Source of the DNA: Sistotremastrum niveocremeum HHB9708
Taxonomy: Eukaryota; Basidiomycota; Agaricomycetes; Sistotremastrales; Sistotremastraceae
Length of the DNA: 64,000 bases
Assembly (NCBI GenBank): GCA_001630475.1
Contig: KV419443.1
Location: forward strand, 79,514 to 143,513
Direction of reading: 5' to 3'
The position numbers were made by a program, and so were the translations under genes. The notes under the pieces are model-generated. The model did not search any database. It worked only from the letters and a program-made list of their open reading frames with translations, and had not been told where the DNA came from. Shown here piece after piece: positions 10,627 through 21,958 of this stretch (the stretch's first letter is position 1; every line of letters starts with the position of its first letter).

Positions 10627-12262
10627 TCAATATTGTAATACAAAGAGGTCTCGAGAATTTCTCCCAACAAGTAATCCGTATATCTCGTCAAAACCTATGA
10701 TCTTCATTTCCCCAGCATCACCTCTGTCATCTTCACAACCATCCTCTCGCTCGCTCGCATCATTGGGAGGAGACGGGTGACGTGTTTCAGATAGTCGCTG
10801 CTCGGGAATCGCTGGGGAATCCGCTGTGGCGGAGACTGGATCGGGAAGAAGAGTCCCATGAATTGACAGCGGAATAAATGGGGAATAAGCATATCTGATT
10901 CTCATTCCAGTACTTCGTTCTTGCATCAATACACTGCAGAAAGATCCACAAGGCGCCAGGGAAGAGGGATAAGAGCGAGCTGATTCTGTGACCGGATATC
11001 CAGAGAGAATAGGGTTGGACAACACGATTTGCGAGTTGTCACCTCCCGCGCTGAACGAATTGGCTTGTAGTACAGAAGAAATAGATTCTGGGTCATCACA
11101 CCGACGGAGGGACAGGATGTCACACATCCATTCGTCAGGAGTTCTGCGGAATGAGACAGAGGTGACGTCTCCTGAGATGCAAAGATTCGAGTCAAGACGG
11201 TATTGAGTCGTCTGAAACTCGCTTCTTTCCCAGTTTTCCGGGATAGGTCCAAAGTCTTCGAGGGGGGGAATCGGAACAGAAACGACAAGATTCATCCAAT
11301 TCATGATGTAAACAGATGAATGTCGAGAATCCGGAGGAATGTAGACCCCTCCGATATTCAAAAGAGAGGTGTAGGGGAAAGAAGAATCATCGGGGATCCT
11401 AGGCTCAATCAGGATGGCAGACGACAAATCGAGTTTGCAAATGAAAAGTGAGCGACCGAGGGCAAACAAGACTAGATTATTCGCAGGGATGAAATTGAAG
11501 TACTGAGGATTATGGCTTGGATACCAATGTCGAAGATCGATCAAATGAAGCAGTTGGCGGCGCATTGCATGTGGAGCGTTATGGTTGAACGAGTCAGTGT
11601 TTTGAAAGCTCAGGGAGTATAATCTGATGCAAGCCCTAATTCGTTTGTAAGCTGGAAATTTTCAATACCATTCGAAAGTAGAAACACACCAAGGGCCAAA
11701 AATAACTGCCAGACGGAAATCAACTCCATCTCCGCTAACACAAGTTTCTCGAATCTTGAAATGCGTCTCTTCATCAAAATCTATAGCTCCGATCGTGGAT
11801 CCGGAGGTCGTTATAAAGGAGAGACGAAAGTCCCATGCTAGCATTATGATTTTGCCGCCTGCAAAAATGGTAGCAGACAAGGGGTGAGCTCTTGATATTG
11901 CATCACGGATACGAACACGATGTCGAGGGGCTATGGAAGGTCGTTGAAAGGCACAGGACAGAGATATAGCGCGTGTCGCGAGCTGAGTGACTTGAGCGCC
12001 GGTCAACGTGTCGAAGGGTTCTCCCAGAGCAAACGGTAATCGATGGCGATCGTACGCTGTCCGCCAGATTTCAAGAGAGGAATTGACAAGATTTCGAAAG
12101 TGACTTGAAGCCTTCAGATATTGATGATCGTATAATCAGCGATTGGCAACGAATTTTGACACGTGTACCTACGCGAGAAAAATGAAGGACGTCAGCTATT
12201 CCCATTCGCGTGCTCTTGAATATATGGATGATAAGATCTTCGGGTACGTCTTTTATGTTCAT
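10627..12262 (-). CDS. F-box protein, family 1 (gene C)
   Basis: Close paralogue of gene A: exon 1 MNIKDVPEDLIIHIFKSTRM, then LEIWRTAYDRHRLPFAL, LTGAQVTQLATRA and a last exon ending FDEIYGLLVGRNSRDLFVLQY. Three exons, about 500 residues. The second intron (donor GTGTGT near 11685, acceptor TTAG near 11632) keeps the frame through WACIRLYSLSFQ. A and C share length, intron positions and promoter motif, so they arose by tandem duplication with gene B between them. Function beyond an SCF-adaptor guess is unknown. Confidence 0.83.
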
Positions 12263-12630
12263 AGCATCAAGTTTTAGAGAAAGCCTCCGCAGTTGGACAA
12301 AAGAGACACGAGTGCAATGGGGGCGAGGACAAGATGACTCGGAGATAGCCGAGCGAATATGCCGACCCGTTCTCTCCTCTCCCGATGCCTGTCCCGATAT
12401 AACTGCTTAAGAAGAGCTGAAGGCCTTCTCCTGCATATGTCGCCTTCAATGATGGCCATTTCGTGATACCCAAGCCTCACTTCAGCCTCCAGATTTCTCG
12501 AGAGAGCTGGAAGTGAAATTGAAGTAGTATATTCTTTCAATTTCTTTGTCACGACGTTAGCCTCAGTCGTCGCTCGTCGTTGGCCAAACCTCCGACAGAG
12601 GGCCCAATTTATTCATGAATTTGTACGAGC
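12263..12630. other. F-box gene C promoter region
   Basis: About 370 bp between genes C and D. Near gene C it holds the conserved block described at 12339-12354; the rest has no recognisable gene. The comparable interval 8465-8882 upstream of gene A is similar in layout. Confidence 0.45.
12339..12354. promoter_or_regulatory. palindromic CGG-N6-CCG site upstream of F-box gene C
   Basis: CTCGGAGATAGCCGAG lies 77 bp upstream of the gene C start, the same spacing as the site before gene A (79 bp). The centre differs while both CTCGG arms are kept, which argues for selection on the arms. Confidence 0.5.
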
Positions 12631-14200
12631 TCAGTAGTACAGGACATAAAGCCTATCTTCCAAGAAAATCACCAACTTTCCCTCGGACATATCAAAACCC
12701 CAAATGTGAAAGTGAAACCCTCGTCTGGATTGGATCTTACGCGGGAATGCCTGACGGATATCCAATTTTATCCAGGGCATATTTTCTTGTCCTTTCATGA
12801 GAATGTATATTCCGTCTTCTTCGGAAGCTCCGACCCCAGTTTGAGCATCGCGGAACGGCCAAGCTTGAGGAATGCTGCGAATGTTGAGCAGATGTGTAGT
12901 TGCTGGCGGAAGCAACTTCGACAAATGTGCTGTACAAAGTGACAGGGATGGAGTCGAACAAAGTAGATGCTGGTGATCTGAGCCGTTTGTATCATAGCCC
13001 CTTCGTTCTCTTATTATGTCGATCACATGAGATGCCAAAGACGAGCGATGGTAGAACCGATGAGAAGTGGACGAAGATCCGCCCCGCGAGGGATAAGAGA
13101 GAAGCGGAGCAGGGGCTACTGAAATCGTTTCCCATCTCGCGTCCTCAAATACATCATCTCCTGATTCCTCAGGAACGACGATGATTGGATGCAGCGGAGG
13201 GATTGGTATAAGGGAAATGTAGGTGTGCTCGAGATCATCCATGGAATCATAGAACACAATGACGGATTCCCGATTGGGATGCACGCAGAGTCGCCTGTAA
13301 CACTGCATATCCCATTGATTATTCTGAAAAAACGGCAATTCGGATTGCAGACGCACCGAAATAGATTCCAACTGGACATGTATTCCGGTCCCAGTCTCAC
13401 AGTCATAAATGACAAAATCTGCCAATCCAGTCGCAAAGGCAAGATTGCCATCAAGAAGCACAATGTCATGAATTGACACCTCATCATCCGTTTCTTCTTG
13501 GATAGTCTCAGGCAAGGCAACATCTCGTATGTGTCTTCCTCTTCCGAAATCTTCCGCGGTGACCGAAAATTCATCGATAGAGAGTCGGTTCCCCGCCGTC
13601 TGAATCACAGTGGCCGTCCTGATCGTACAATTGTCGTCAAGCATTTGTGAAAACAGGTTAACAACTTCGCCCTCGAGAGGAAGTCTCGACCGATTAGCTT
13701 TATCGGTAAGATCGATGAGCATCAGAGAATTATTGAATCTTCCGAAGGAATAGATCACAATATCTCCGAAGATAAACAAGTCCCGAGGAGCAGATGTCCT
13801 CGCAACCCCAGAATTGTGAGGACGAGGAATGTCGAGAGCGGTGAGGAGACGTTTGGGTTTGAGAGCAGTTGTGACGTCGGCTTGCGAGAGCCTGTCCCGA
13901 AGGCGAAGTGCTCGCATGCACAGAAAATAGAAATTGGAAGGGGGGTCACGAGCAGTGGTTCCAATGGGAAGAGGGAAGGGATATGTATGCCAGGCTTTTG
14001 TCAGGATACGTTTCTCAGAAAGTATGAGAGTTCGGAAAGAGGAGGATGTCTCCACAAAAGACGGAGGTCGGTTTTAGAGCAGGCCAGAAGTGGATCTCGC
14101 TTTCAACACTCACCTGTGATACACTGATAACGTCATCAAGATCCAGTTGTGTCAATATCTCTGACCATAGTTCTTCTGGTAAAGCGGTCGAGTTTGCCAT
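12631..14200 (-). CDS. F-box protein, family 2 (gene D)
   Basis: Founding example in this window of a second F-box family (genes D-H). Exon 1 (14200 to about 14112) encodes MANSTALPEELWSEILTQLD and DDVISVSQ, the F-box core. After an intron comes TSSSFRTLILSEKRILTKAW, then LPIGTTARDPPSNF and a long beta-rich region. A further intron near 13305-13360 (donor GTGCGT, acceptor ATGCAG) joins the frame into RRLCVHPNRESVIVFYD. The C-terminus is WGFDMSEGKLVIFLEDRLY followed by VLYY. About 490 residues. Likely SCF substrate adaptor; the C-terminal region may be a propeller-like recognition domain, but I cannot confirm that. The upstream ATG at 14248 is rejected by comparison with paralogues. Confidence 0.82.
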
Positions 14201-14374
14201 GATGAACAAAAGGATTGCGGACAAAGCAAGATGAGCCCGGGCCGGCATAAGCCGTGCCCTCTACCCTACACCGCTGACGACGGAAGCTCCTGTTCTTATT
14301 TTTTGGTATTGTTTGGTATCGAATGAATGTTACACTAGTACGGTAGCACACATCGGTCAAACATTTGGCGTGCC

Positions 14375-15930
14375 CTAGTACTGAATTACATGGAGCTTAT
14401 CCTCGAAATGTACAAACAGCCTTCCGAGAGACATGTCGAAGCCCCAGACACGAGTCTGGATCGTTGCCATCCACGGTTCAAGGGACGAAGGTAGGCTCAA
14501 ATATATCCACCGCACACCACCACCACACCTCTCCGTTCGAAGAATATACAGCCCATCTTTCGCGGCACTTCCGACCATCATGATCACCGCATGGCTGGAA
14601 TGACGGTCTTGAGTGCCCCGCACTTTCAGGACTATGAAATTGGAAGGGGGGACAGCCGATTCGATAATTGTGGATCTAGTGGACCAGTCGGTGGGGGAAA
14701 TCGACAGCTGCTTCACCCGGGTAAGCCCAGTTTCAACGCTCATAGAATATTGCAGAACTTCCAGAGTCCCGGAAATTGAGGAGGGTTGGATAGCGTGCAC
14801 CTCGTATGGACGTTCCATGTTGATAGAAAGAGAACCGCCTGGGCCATAAGACCCAGTTGGATAGCTAAAGATCGGAGCAATAGCCACTTGCTTGACGGGC
14901 CACTCCCAATCATAATTCCAGCTTCCGTCAAATTCATCTTCTGAAAAGAGTGCGGGCATATCGAGCGGGATGGGAACGATCGAGAAGTGTATGAGGGCAT
15001 CCTGCTCGTTCTCGTATTCCAGGATAAGTGAGTCCTTATCTGGGTGGACGCAAATACGAAGTAGTTTCTGGGATTTTGCTCAATATTCCGACGTACTTGG
15101 GCAAGTCTGCCATTACAGAATGGAGAACTTACCGTCATACCCTCGAATTTCAGATGATATCCAGAGGCGTCGCTAACTTTGCCGATTATCAGGCTAGTCT
15201 CTCCTTTTACCAGAACAAAATCATCCTCTGTGAGAAGACGGAAGGCCATCGTGTGATGAACAGAGGCGTCCCAAAGATGTTCAATGTGCCGAATCTCTGC
15301 TCCAGCGATGTCGTAGTCATCTATGGAGAGGATTTCGTACCATCCTTCAAAGGCTATATTTGCGATCCGTAAAGTGGAGTTGTTGTTGATGATCTGGCAA
15401 TGAAGCGCGTAGATAACCCACGTCCTTATCTCGAGGCGACGATTTTCGTCTTGAAGGTCCATTATGATGATAGTTCCTTCGGGTTCTGTTGGCGCATAGA
15501 CAATGATACTCCCAAATACAAATGGGTATCTGGGGTTGTGGAAGCCTCCTTCATCAGGAAGTAGTGATGGGAGTGAATGGGTGCTGGTTCGCAACGGAAT
15601 GAGAGCCTCGGTGATCTCGGGTTGGATAAGCCTTTCGCGCACTCGAACGGCTTGCGTGGCAAGAGGGAGAAAATTCGTAGGTGGCTTCTCAGGAGTCGTA
15701 CCAGGGGGTAGATCGAAAGGATGAGTGTACCACGCTTCTCTGAGAATGCGAAGATCTGACAGGACTAGCGCTCGAAAGGCAGAAGTGGTCTGGAAAGCTT
15801 TCAGTTTAGATTCGAACGACGGGTCAGCTAAGTCATCTCGCACCTGGGATAGGTTCACAACTACCTCTAGCGCAGAATGCATAAGTATCTCAAGCCGAAG
15901 CTCTGCTGGGAGGTCGCCGAAAACTGCCAT
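14375..15930 (-). CDS. F-box protein, family 2 (gene E)
   Basis: Starts MAVFGDLPAELRLEILMHSA, F-box core ending VVVNLSQ, then SAFRALVLSDLRILREAWYT, LPPGTTPEKPPTNF and the family's beta-rich region. An intron after LKFEGMT (donor GTAAGT near 15133, acceptor CCCAG near 15064) leads to KLLRICVHPDKDSLILEYEN and the last coding block, ending WGFDMSLGRLFVHFEDKLH then VIQY. About 480 residues. Gene order and orientation match a tandem array with gene D. An ATG 15 nt further upstream is possible but not shared by paralogues. Confidence 0.83.
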
Positions 15931-16308
15931 GATGAACCGCAACAAGAGTCATCGGAAAATCCCGTTCAGCTCTCGGGCAACTCGGGTGAGCACCCTGGCT
16001 GCCCAGGCACGATCTGGAAATCGAGAGGACTTGAATACGAAGAATTCGGGGAACGGGTCTCATACAATCATATTTCACAACATCAATCATCTTTTGTGAG
16101 TGAAAGTACATAATATACGATATATGGCGATGAGATTAGGAGATAAAAATACTGAGCAACGGACTCTGATGAGTGGCGAATTGTTCGGAGAACTGGATAG
16201 GATGGCCCAAGATTTGAGAGTGCAATGTAAGCAGCAACTGGGTCCTGGGATCAATTAGTGAAGTTCAGAGAAGGAATGTTACTCAAGCACACTCAATGTA
16301 TACGTCAC
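15931..16308. other. spacer between F-box and BTB arrays
   Basis: About 380 bp marking the switch from F-box genes to BTB genes, all still on the minus strand. No gene seen; it holds the promoter of F-box gene E and the downstream end of BTB gene 1. Confidence 0.4.
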
Positions 16309-16415
16309 TAAGGGTTATACCGAACGGTAGTTGTAGGAAATAGAAATTTGAAGTAAGAGTCATTGTTAGTCATGCGACGAGCCCTGCAGAGAACGGCGAT
16401 AAGTTCAACGATTTA

Positions 16416-17360
16416 TCATATACAGAAACAAACAAACAGATTTTGCCGCTCTTCGTACGCCCAAGGAAATATCCATGGGATCTGCTTGATCTCGGCTTGC
16501 GCATGCTGTATATAACCGTCATACGCATGAAACAGGTTCGTCCTTGCGTCTCTGCACGAGCTCTTCTCAACCGCAAGTTCGCGAAAAGAGTGTGCCGTTA
16601 TATCAACAGTCGGATCCCTGTCGAGCGCCTCGCAACAGATCTTCGTGAAGGTACTCCACGCTTGACAGAACTTCTGGTGCTCGACTTCGTTCAGATAGAC
16701 ATCATCGTCATCTGCGAGAATTTCTCTGGTGCGACATTCACAGTTGGGTATGCCGGTTCTGTCATAGAGATCAAAATGACCCCTTGCAGACGAAACGCGT
16801 TGCTTTCGGTAAAATTCAAGCTTCCTTATATCTTGAAGAGTAATTTCTTCGTTTTCCTCAGCGGTCCGAGGTTCCCGTAGAAGCGCAGACGGATTCTTCA
16901 CCAGAATTGTTTCTAGAAATGGCTGAAGTCGACGAAGTCCGTACCTCTTTGCCAGAAGATAGGTTTCGACAGGGTACGATTCTGCGATAGGGGCGAGAAG
17001 GAGGTGATCTTCTACGGCCGTGAAGATATTTGGAATATCATATTTATCGGCGATGATCAAGAGCGGCTTGATAGCCCTGAGATCCTTGATAGAAGGTCGT
17101 GGAAGTGGGTAGATGTATCGGAGCATGGCATCGACCCAGTTACCGCTTTCTTTGACGTCGACGACAGGCTGCAGGGCCGCTGGTGCAGTGGAAATGTCAT
17201 CAAGAGTCAACATATCCCGAAAGACACGCGAGGCGATGCGCATAAGATTTTTATGAACCTGGAATTTGACGTTATCGGCGGAGCGGATGATTAAGTCGGC
17301 ATCGGCGAATTGGAAGAGGGGAGAGAAGGTCTCGGGAGGATTTGGGGCTGCAAAAGCCAT
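16416..17360 (-). CDS. BTB/POZ domain protein (BTB1)
   Basis: BTB/POZ protein, predicted to dimerise and possibly act as a Cul3 ligase adaptor. The start at 17360 is followed by FQFADADLIIRSADNVKFQVHK and SRVFRDMLTLDD, the BTB core, then LRYIYPLPRP and IIADKYDIPNI. The C-terminal region has the family's cysteine pattern: CEC (NCECRTRE), CQAW, and CRDAR. Translation to 16416 ends IPWIFPWAYEERQN and then stops in what is probably the last intron. Splicing from GTTTGT (near 16439) to CTGCAG (near 16376) would add a short tail ending at a TAG at 16309, as in paralogues. The tail exon is less certain here than in BTB2-BTB7. Confidence 0.83.
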   Translation of the reverse strand: MAFAAPNPPETFSPLFQFADADLIIRSADNVKFQVHKNLMRIASRVFRDMLTLDDISTAPAALQPVVDVKESGNWVDAMLRYIYPLPRPSIKDLRAIKPLLIIADKYDIPNIFTAVEDHLLLAPIAESYPVETYLLAKRYGLRRLQPFLETILVKNPSALLREPRTAEENEEITLQDIRKLEFYRKQRVSSARGHFDLYDRTGIPNCECRTREILADDDDVYLNEVEHQKFCQAWSTFTKICCEALDRDPTVDITAHSFRELAVEKSSCRDARTNLFHAYDGYIQHAQAEIKQIPWIFPWAYEERQNLFVCFCI

Positions 17361-18779
17361 ATTGAAGTTGCGATAGAGTATGGATATCGATACCTATGAA
17401 ATGAAAGTGATTAGGGGCAGATGATGATGCCACACATCGAGACAAGGACGGGACGCACGTTCACTAGTTTCGTACTCGATTTCGCAAACTATTTTCACAG
17501 CTGTCAGCTTATGCCTCTCTTCACAACGTATCGAGACGGTCTTGCGACGGTCCTGGGCAACGAACAAGGCGAAGATGCAGGAGAATTTCAAGAGGACGGT
17601 CACAACGTCACATGTCACATTCCAATAGGCGCCCCTGATTTCGGCGCTAGTGCCGCCTTCTGACTCTTCATCCCATTGCTTCATCCAGTCTCAATCCGGG
17701 AGATAAAGAAATTGAAACTAGCTAGAATAATTATGTTTATCTCCGTGGGTACCCCACATGGATGGGAAGGGGGGCGAAGTGTATATGTATCGTCAACTAC
17801 GTGCTTTGTTACTTGAGGCAATATAGAGAATCTTGATATCATATTATGTGCCCCTGTCAACCAAAACTACGCATTTCGCCCTCCTCAGGGCCAACTTTCT
17901 CAGTTCGGTTCATGAGTTAACCTCCGACCCTCGACTCGAAGTTGACCACTAAGACGGTATTTCAAAGCTCTTTTCGCTATCTGGTTAATTGATCAGTTGT
18001 GTGTCCTCGATAATTTTGAATCGCTTTACCGAAATTATTTCGAAGATTGCGCGCAACGACTAGCAGAGATCCAGCATTCCCAGAGAACTTCGCTCATTCA
18101 GCGTCATTCTATTGCATCCAAAGTTAACATATTTGTCAGCCGCATTGAGTCTACAATGACTCTACATCTAACTTGTCCTTTTCGACCTATTTCAACGTTC
18201 CCTATTACATTCATCCGTTCCATTCTCACACGCTCTGGATATACATGTAAACCGGTGTTATATTCAATGCCTGTATGACCATTTGATCGAAGACTATAAT
18301 TGTAACACTAAGCCTGTTGCGAAAGCCCTGCAATGATCTTTTACCGAATCCGACAGTAGACGTGCAAGAGAAAGAGAAAGTAATTGAGGGGAAGGCAGAG
18401 AATTCAACTAAACAACATCTTGAGTCCGAAACTAAATTCCGAATTGCCAAATGCCGAGAGCTATGCCGAGCGCATGACGCGAGAGGCTACGTGAGAAAGT
18501 AAAGGCTACGTGGGAATTCGGAGGTCCCTTAGACCCTTTGAATTTCGAGCCCACCAGCTCATAGTAGGGGCTTCGCCCCCAATAATACTAAATCGAACAT
18601 ATATAAGATTATATAACCACCGATATCCTCACGAGGAGCGACTTTTGACTCTCGTGAGGCTCTTTCGGCTTGAAGATTAATCGGTGCATGATAGGATATA
18701 AAGGCTGTTCGATTCTTTCACGAGGCAATCAGTCAAAGAGCGACCAAAACAAGAAAATATCTCACAGATGGAATGCAAG
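17361..18779. other. 1.4-kb spacer in the BTB array
   Basis: No coding region recognised. A TCACAACGTCACATGTCACA stretch (17598-17617) lies upstream of BTB1 and resembles the TGACGT sites of other BTB promoters. A perfect short hairpin, GGGGC-TTC-GCCCC, is at 18567-18579. The rest is AT-rich with short unsupported ORFs. Confidence 0.45.
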
Positions 18780-19815
18780 TCAGTTCGAGCTATCATATTC
18801 GAATCGGGCCCGGCTTCTCCATAATTTATTTTTCAAAGATGCACTGGGTTGGACAGGCCTCTCAGAAAAGGCACCGTAGACGTTGTTCAATCACTTACGA
18901 CTCAGATACAGCCTGATACTGGGCGGCGAAAGTCCAGGGAAGAAGTTTGACCAGACGACCAGCTTCTTCGATCCCCGCGGCATAATGTCCGGTGAGGTTG
19001 GCTCTCGCTTCTCTGCAATCGCTCCGTCGTAAAGCCACGGCTTCATCACGGAGAGAGGCGCTAGTAATATCAATGGTAGGATCTTGTGATAACCGTTGAG
19101 AACAAAGGTCAACGAAAGACGTCCACGCGACGCATGGAGGATAAGAGAGGACTAAGTGATTTTCGCGAACTGCCCTCTGTTGACATTCACAGTCAGGCTG
19201 ATATGATGGGGCCTCATTGCTGATAATCGATACAGCTCTCTTGTGGCGTGTCGAACGATAGTATTCGAGTCTCTGAAGATCATGGATGGTTATCGCGGCC
19301 ATCTCGGAGGAGCATTGAGTAGTGCTCAATATCTCCCAGGGACGCTTCAATATGACCGGTTCCATGACTTGCTCCACATATCGAAGGCCAAATTTCTTCG
19401 CCAATGCGTAAGTCCCGATGGGCTCGGGTTGGGCAAGAGGACTGAGAAGTAGAAAATCTTCGAGAGATGACGTAATGATGGGGATGTCGTATTTATCGGC
19501 CATCTCTAGTAGAAGTATGATGGGTTCCAGATCCATAAATGTAGGGCGACGGAGAGGGTAGATATATCGCAGCAACGCCTCCATAGACTCGCTTTCCTCT
19601 ACAACATCGACGACGCGCATTGGAAGGGAAGAAGCCGAGGAAAGGTCTCCGAGAGATATCATATCTCGAAAGACGCGTGATGCGAAAGACATGATAGATT
19701 TATGAACGTGAAAGTCGACCTTGTCGGCCGAACGGACGATGAGATTCGCATCGGCGAATTGAAAGTGCGGGGAGGTACGAGGCATCGGCGGAGAAGATGG
19801 TACATCGACAGACAT
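18780..19815 (-). CDS. BTB/POZ domain protein (BTB2)
   Basis: Two exons: 19815-18899 and 18843-18780, intron 55 nt (GTAAGT..CCCAG). The BTB core HFQFADANLIIRSADKVDFH with SRVFRDMISLGD is followed by LRYIYPLRRP and MADKYDIPII. The cysteine signature is CEC (PDCECQQ), CVAW and CREAR. The small last exon encodes ASLKNKLWRSRARFEYDSSN, giving the basic-then-FEY tail shared by the family. The unspliced frame stops at once after the donor, which supports the splice. Likely a ubiquitin-ligase adaptor; partners unknown. Confidence 0.87.
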
Positions 19816-20346
19816 GATCTAGAGATATTGAGAGCGTTCACGAAGTTTTCAAGAAGCCAACACCGATGCGACAAGCTTACGAGTTATCCGATGATTCCAA
19901 TCATATATCCAATTATGACTCCAACTATCCCTGAGGTGGAAAGTACCAGCCACTGTAGTTGAGGCTGGATTAGTTGTAGCAGTAGACAGTAACCCAAGTG
20001 TCAGAGTGACGATGGCTGCGCTCAAAATCGAGGCGTCGAGCGAGATGCCAGGCGTAGAAACGAAGTGGAGCGTGACCGATGAATCTGAACTTCTCTCGTG
20101 ACGTCACGCGTTGCTTTGCTAAGCAGCTGGAATTCTCGGAAGACAAGTATCAGATTCGATATATCGCGAGCAGAGATAAGCGTATCATAGAAACAAGCTA
20201 TAGATAAGGAAGTCCGTGGCATCTCCGTGTTATAAGATATATATGAACCAGGAAATTGTCGAGGATCCAAATTCGAGTTGACTTGTTCGACGGACTACCT
20301 TGAACTCATCCGCTTGCTCAAATGAAGGACTGAAGCAATGATGACC
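19816..20346. other. BTB2 promoter region
   Basis: About 530 bp without a gene. It contains the TGACGTCACGCGT element at 20098-20112 and the 3' end context of BTB3. Nothing else recognised. Confidence 0.45.
20098..20112. promoter_or_regulatory. TGACGTCACGCGT composite site upstream of BTB2
   Basis: GTGACGTCACGCGTT combines a CRE-type bZIP site (TGACGTCA) with an overlapping ACGCGT (MluI cell-cycle box type) about 285 bp upstream of the BTB2 start. The same composite occurs upstream of BTB3/BTB4 and BTB5. Confidence 0.5.
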
Positions 20347-21391
20347 TCATTCTATCGCTTCGTATTCGAAAGTGCAATCATCGATCCCCATGTCCTCTCG
20401 GGAACTAAACGCCATCAGATTAACAAAGTTATAAGAGGGTGTCCGCATAAAACAAGACGACATACCAGAGTTTCTCCCTTTCATATTCCTCAGGGAACGC
20501 CCATGGTATTTCTTTGATCTCTCTGCCCGCTTGTTGAATGTAGGGAGCATAGTGCGTAAATAGGGTGACGCGCGCATCAGGACAGTTCGACTCCGATATG
20601 ACCTCATACCGTAAGGTCGGATCAGAGATGTCCGTAGAGGGATTCTCTCTCAATGTCTTGATGAACAGGTCCGCAAAGGCTGTCCATGCTTCACAAGCTC
20701 TTTCGGCCCTTTCGCCCATTCGCCTGCAAGCGCAGAGCGGAAGCGACATATGACTGGTGTAAGTAGATGAATGAAGGGCTACGAAGGCAGCAACGCTTCG
20801 TCGAGTACGAGAGTGATCGAGTCGATGAATATCATCCAAAGTAAGCACTTCCGTCTCTTCAGTCGACGAGCCGAATGCCATAAATTTTGAGATATTCTGC
20901 ACGGCATATGGCATAACAGCGGCTTCAACTCGTGTCAGGTTGAATTTCTTAGCTATGCCAAATGTTCTGACCGTTTCAAGAGTCAGGAGGTCGCTCTGAG
21001 ATAGAATTTCCTGCAAGGTGAAATTGATGAGGGGAATATCGTATTTGTCAGCTAATTCGAATAGGACGACCATGGGGGATAGGGATTTCAGAATTGGTCG
21101 AGGGAGTGGGTAAAGGAAACGCAGCGCAGCCTCTATGACATCTGACTCCTCAGAGACGTCGACGAGGGGTAGATCGGACGTCGTGGATAAATTTTGAGTA
21201 TCGAGGGAGAGCATGTCGCGAAAGACTCGCGAGGAAGATGACATGATGGACTTATGAACGTGAAATTCCATTTCATCGCTGCTCCTAATTATAAGATTCG
21301 AATCCTGATATCGAAAGTGTGGGGAGACTCTGGGATTTTGAGCACGCCTGCCGGATGACGCGGCCAGTTGAGTTCCGGTGACGGTTGTCAT
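20347..21391 (-). CDS. BTB/POZ domain protein (BTB3)
   Basis: Starts MTTVTGTQLAASSG at 21391; the 20 residues encoded upstream in the same frame have no counterpart in paralogues. BTB core: HFRYQDSNLIIRSSDEMEFH, SRVFRDMLSLDT, LRFLYPLPRP, LADKYDIPLI. Cysteine signature: CAC (PLCACRRM), CEAW, CPDAR. The main exon ends REKLC at a GTATGT donor (near 20467); the acceptor GTTTAG opens a last exon encoding SREDMGIDDCTFEYEAIE, with the conserved FEY tail and stop at 20347-20349. It is divergent with BTB4 and shares its promoter. Confidence 0.85.
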
Positions 21392-21958
21392 GATCCAACG
21401 CAGCTGAACCAATAGTACTAGGCTGAGGTAGTGAGTCCAGTGCCAGATCAAGAGTGAACAGACGTCCAGCTATCGAATGTTATTGCTGAAAAGGGTGACG
21501 ACCCCAACGACTTGGAGGAGGATGGATGAGATCTATGAGCAGCAATGACCGTGAGATCAACCAGCCGTTAGGCAAATGGTGATAATAATACCAATACTAT
21601 TACTATCCCTCCACAACGGGCCTTTCTCTCGTAATACGATGAACTTGAAGGGAGACAAAACCTCTGGCTGAGATGGTTGAAGATGTGTCACGCTGGCGTT
21701 ACGTCACGCGTCATCCGATTTTCTGCCAATCGGCCCAATCCAACGCTGCCTCCAATCCTCAATTCGTTCCTTTGAGTTTTTCAATCAGCTCGATAGCTCA
21801 ATCAAGCATCCGGGAAGCTTCAGACTTCCATCAAGTTGGAGAAAGACTAGTACAGGAGACTTGCTTCACGTTATCGATAGCGCTGACACTGGCACGGCTT
21901 GAGGTGCGCACGTTGTGTTCTTCTTCTCAACTGGTTAGGCTCTGATTAGCAGCTCAGT
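21392..21958. promoter_or_regulatory. divergent promoter between BTB3 and BTB4
   Basis: A 567-bp intergenic region between two divergently transcribed BTB genes, at the centre of a three-minus, three-plus gene arrangement. It contains the 29-bp block at 21696-21724. No ORF with a domain. Bidirectional use is inferred from geometry. Confidence 0.6.
21696..21724. promoter_or_regulatory. 29-bp block identical to one upstream of BTB5
   Basis: Contains TTACGTCACGCGTCATCC and is identical over 29 bp to 23220-23248. The core merges a CRE-like half (TTACGTCA) with ACGCGT. It lies about 240 bp upstream of the BTB4 start and about 310 bp upstream of the BTB3 start. Confidence 0.6.

Noticed and set aside
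14201-14248. Hydrophobic N-terminal extension of F-box gene D that resembles a signal peptide
   Set aside because: Paralogues E-H begin at the inner Met directly before the F-box; a signal peptide on an F-box protein is implausible.
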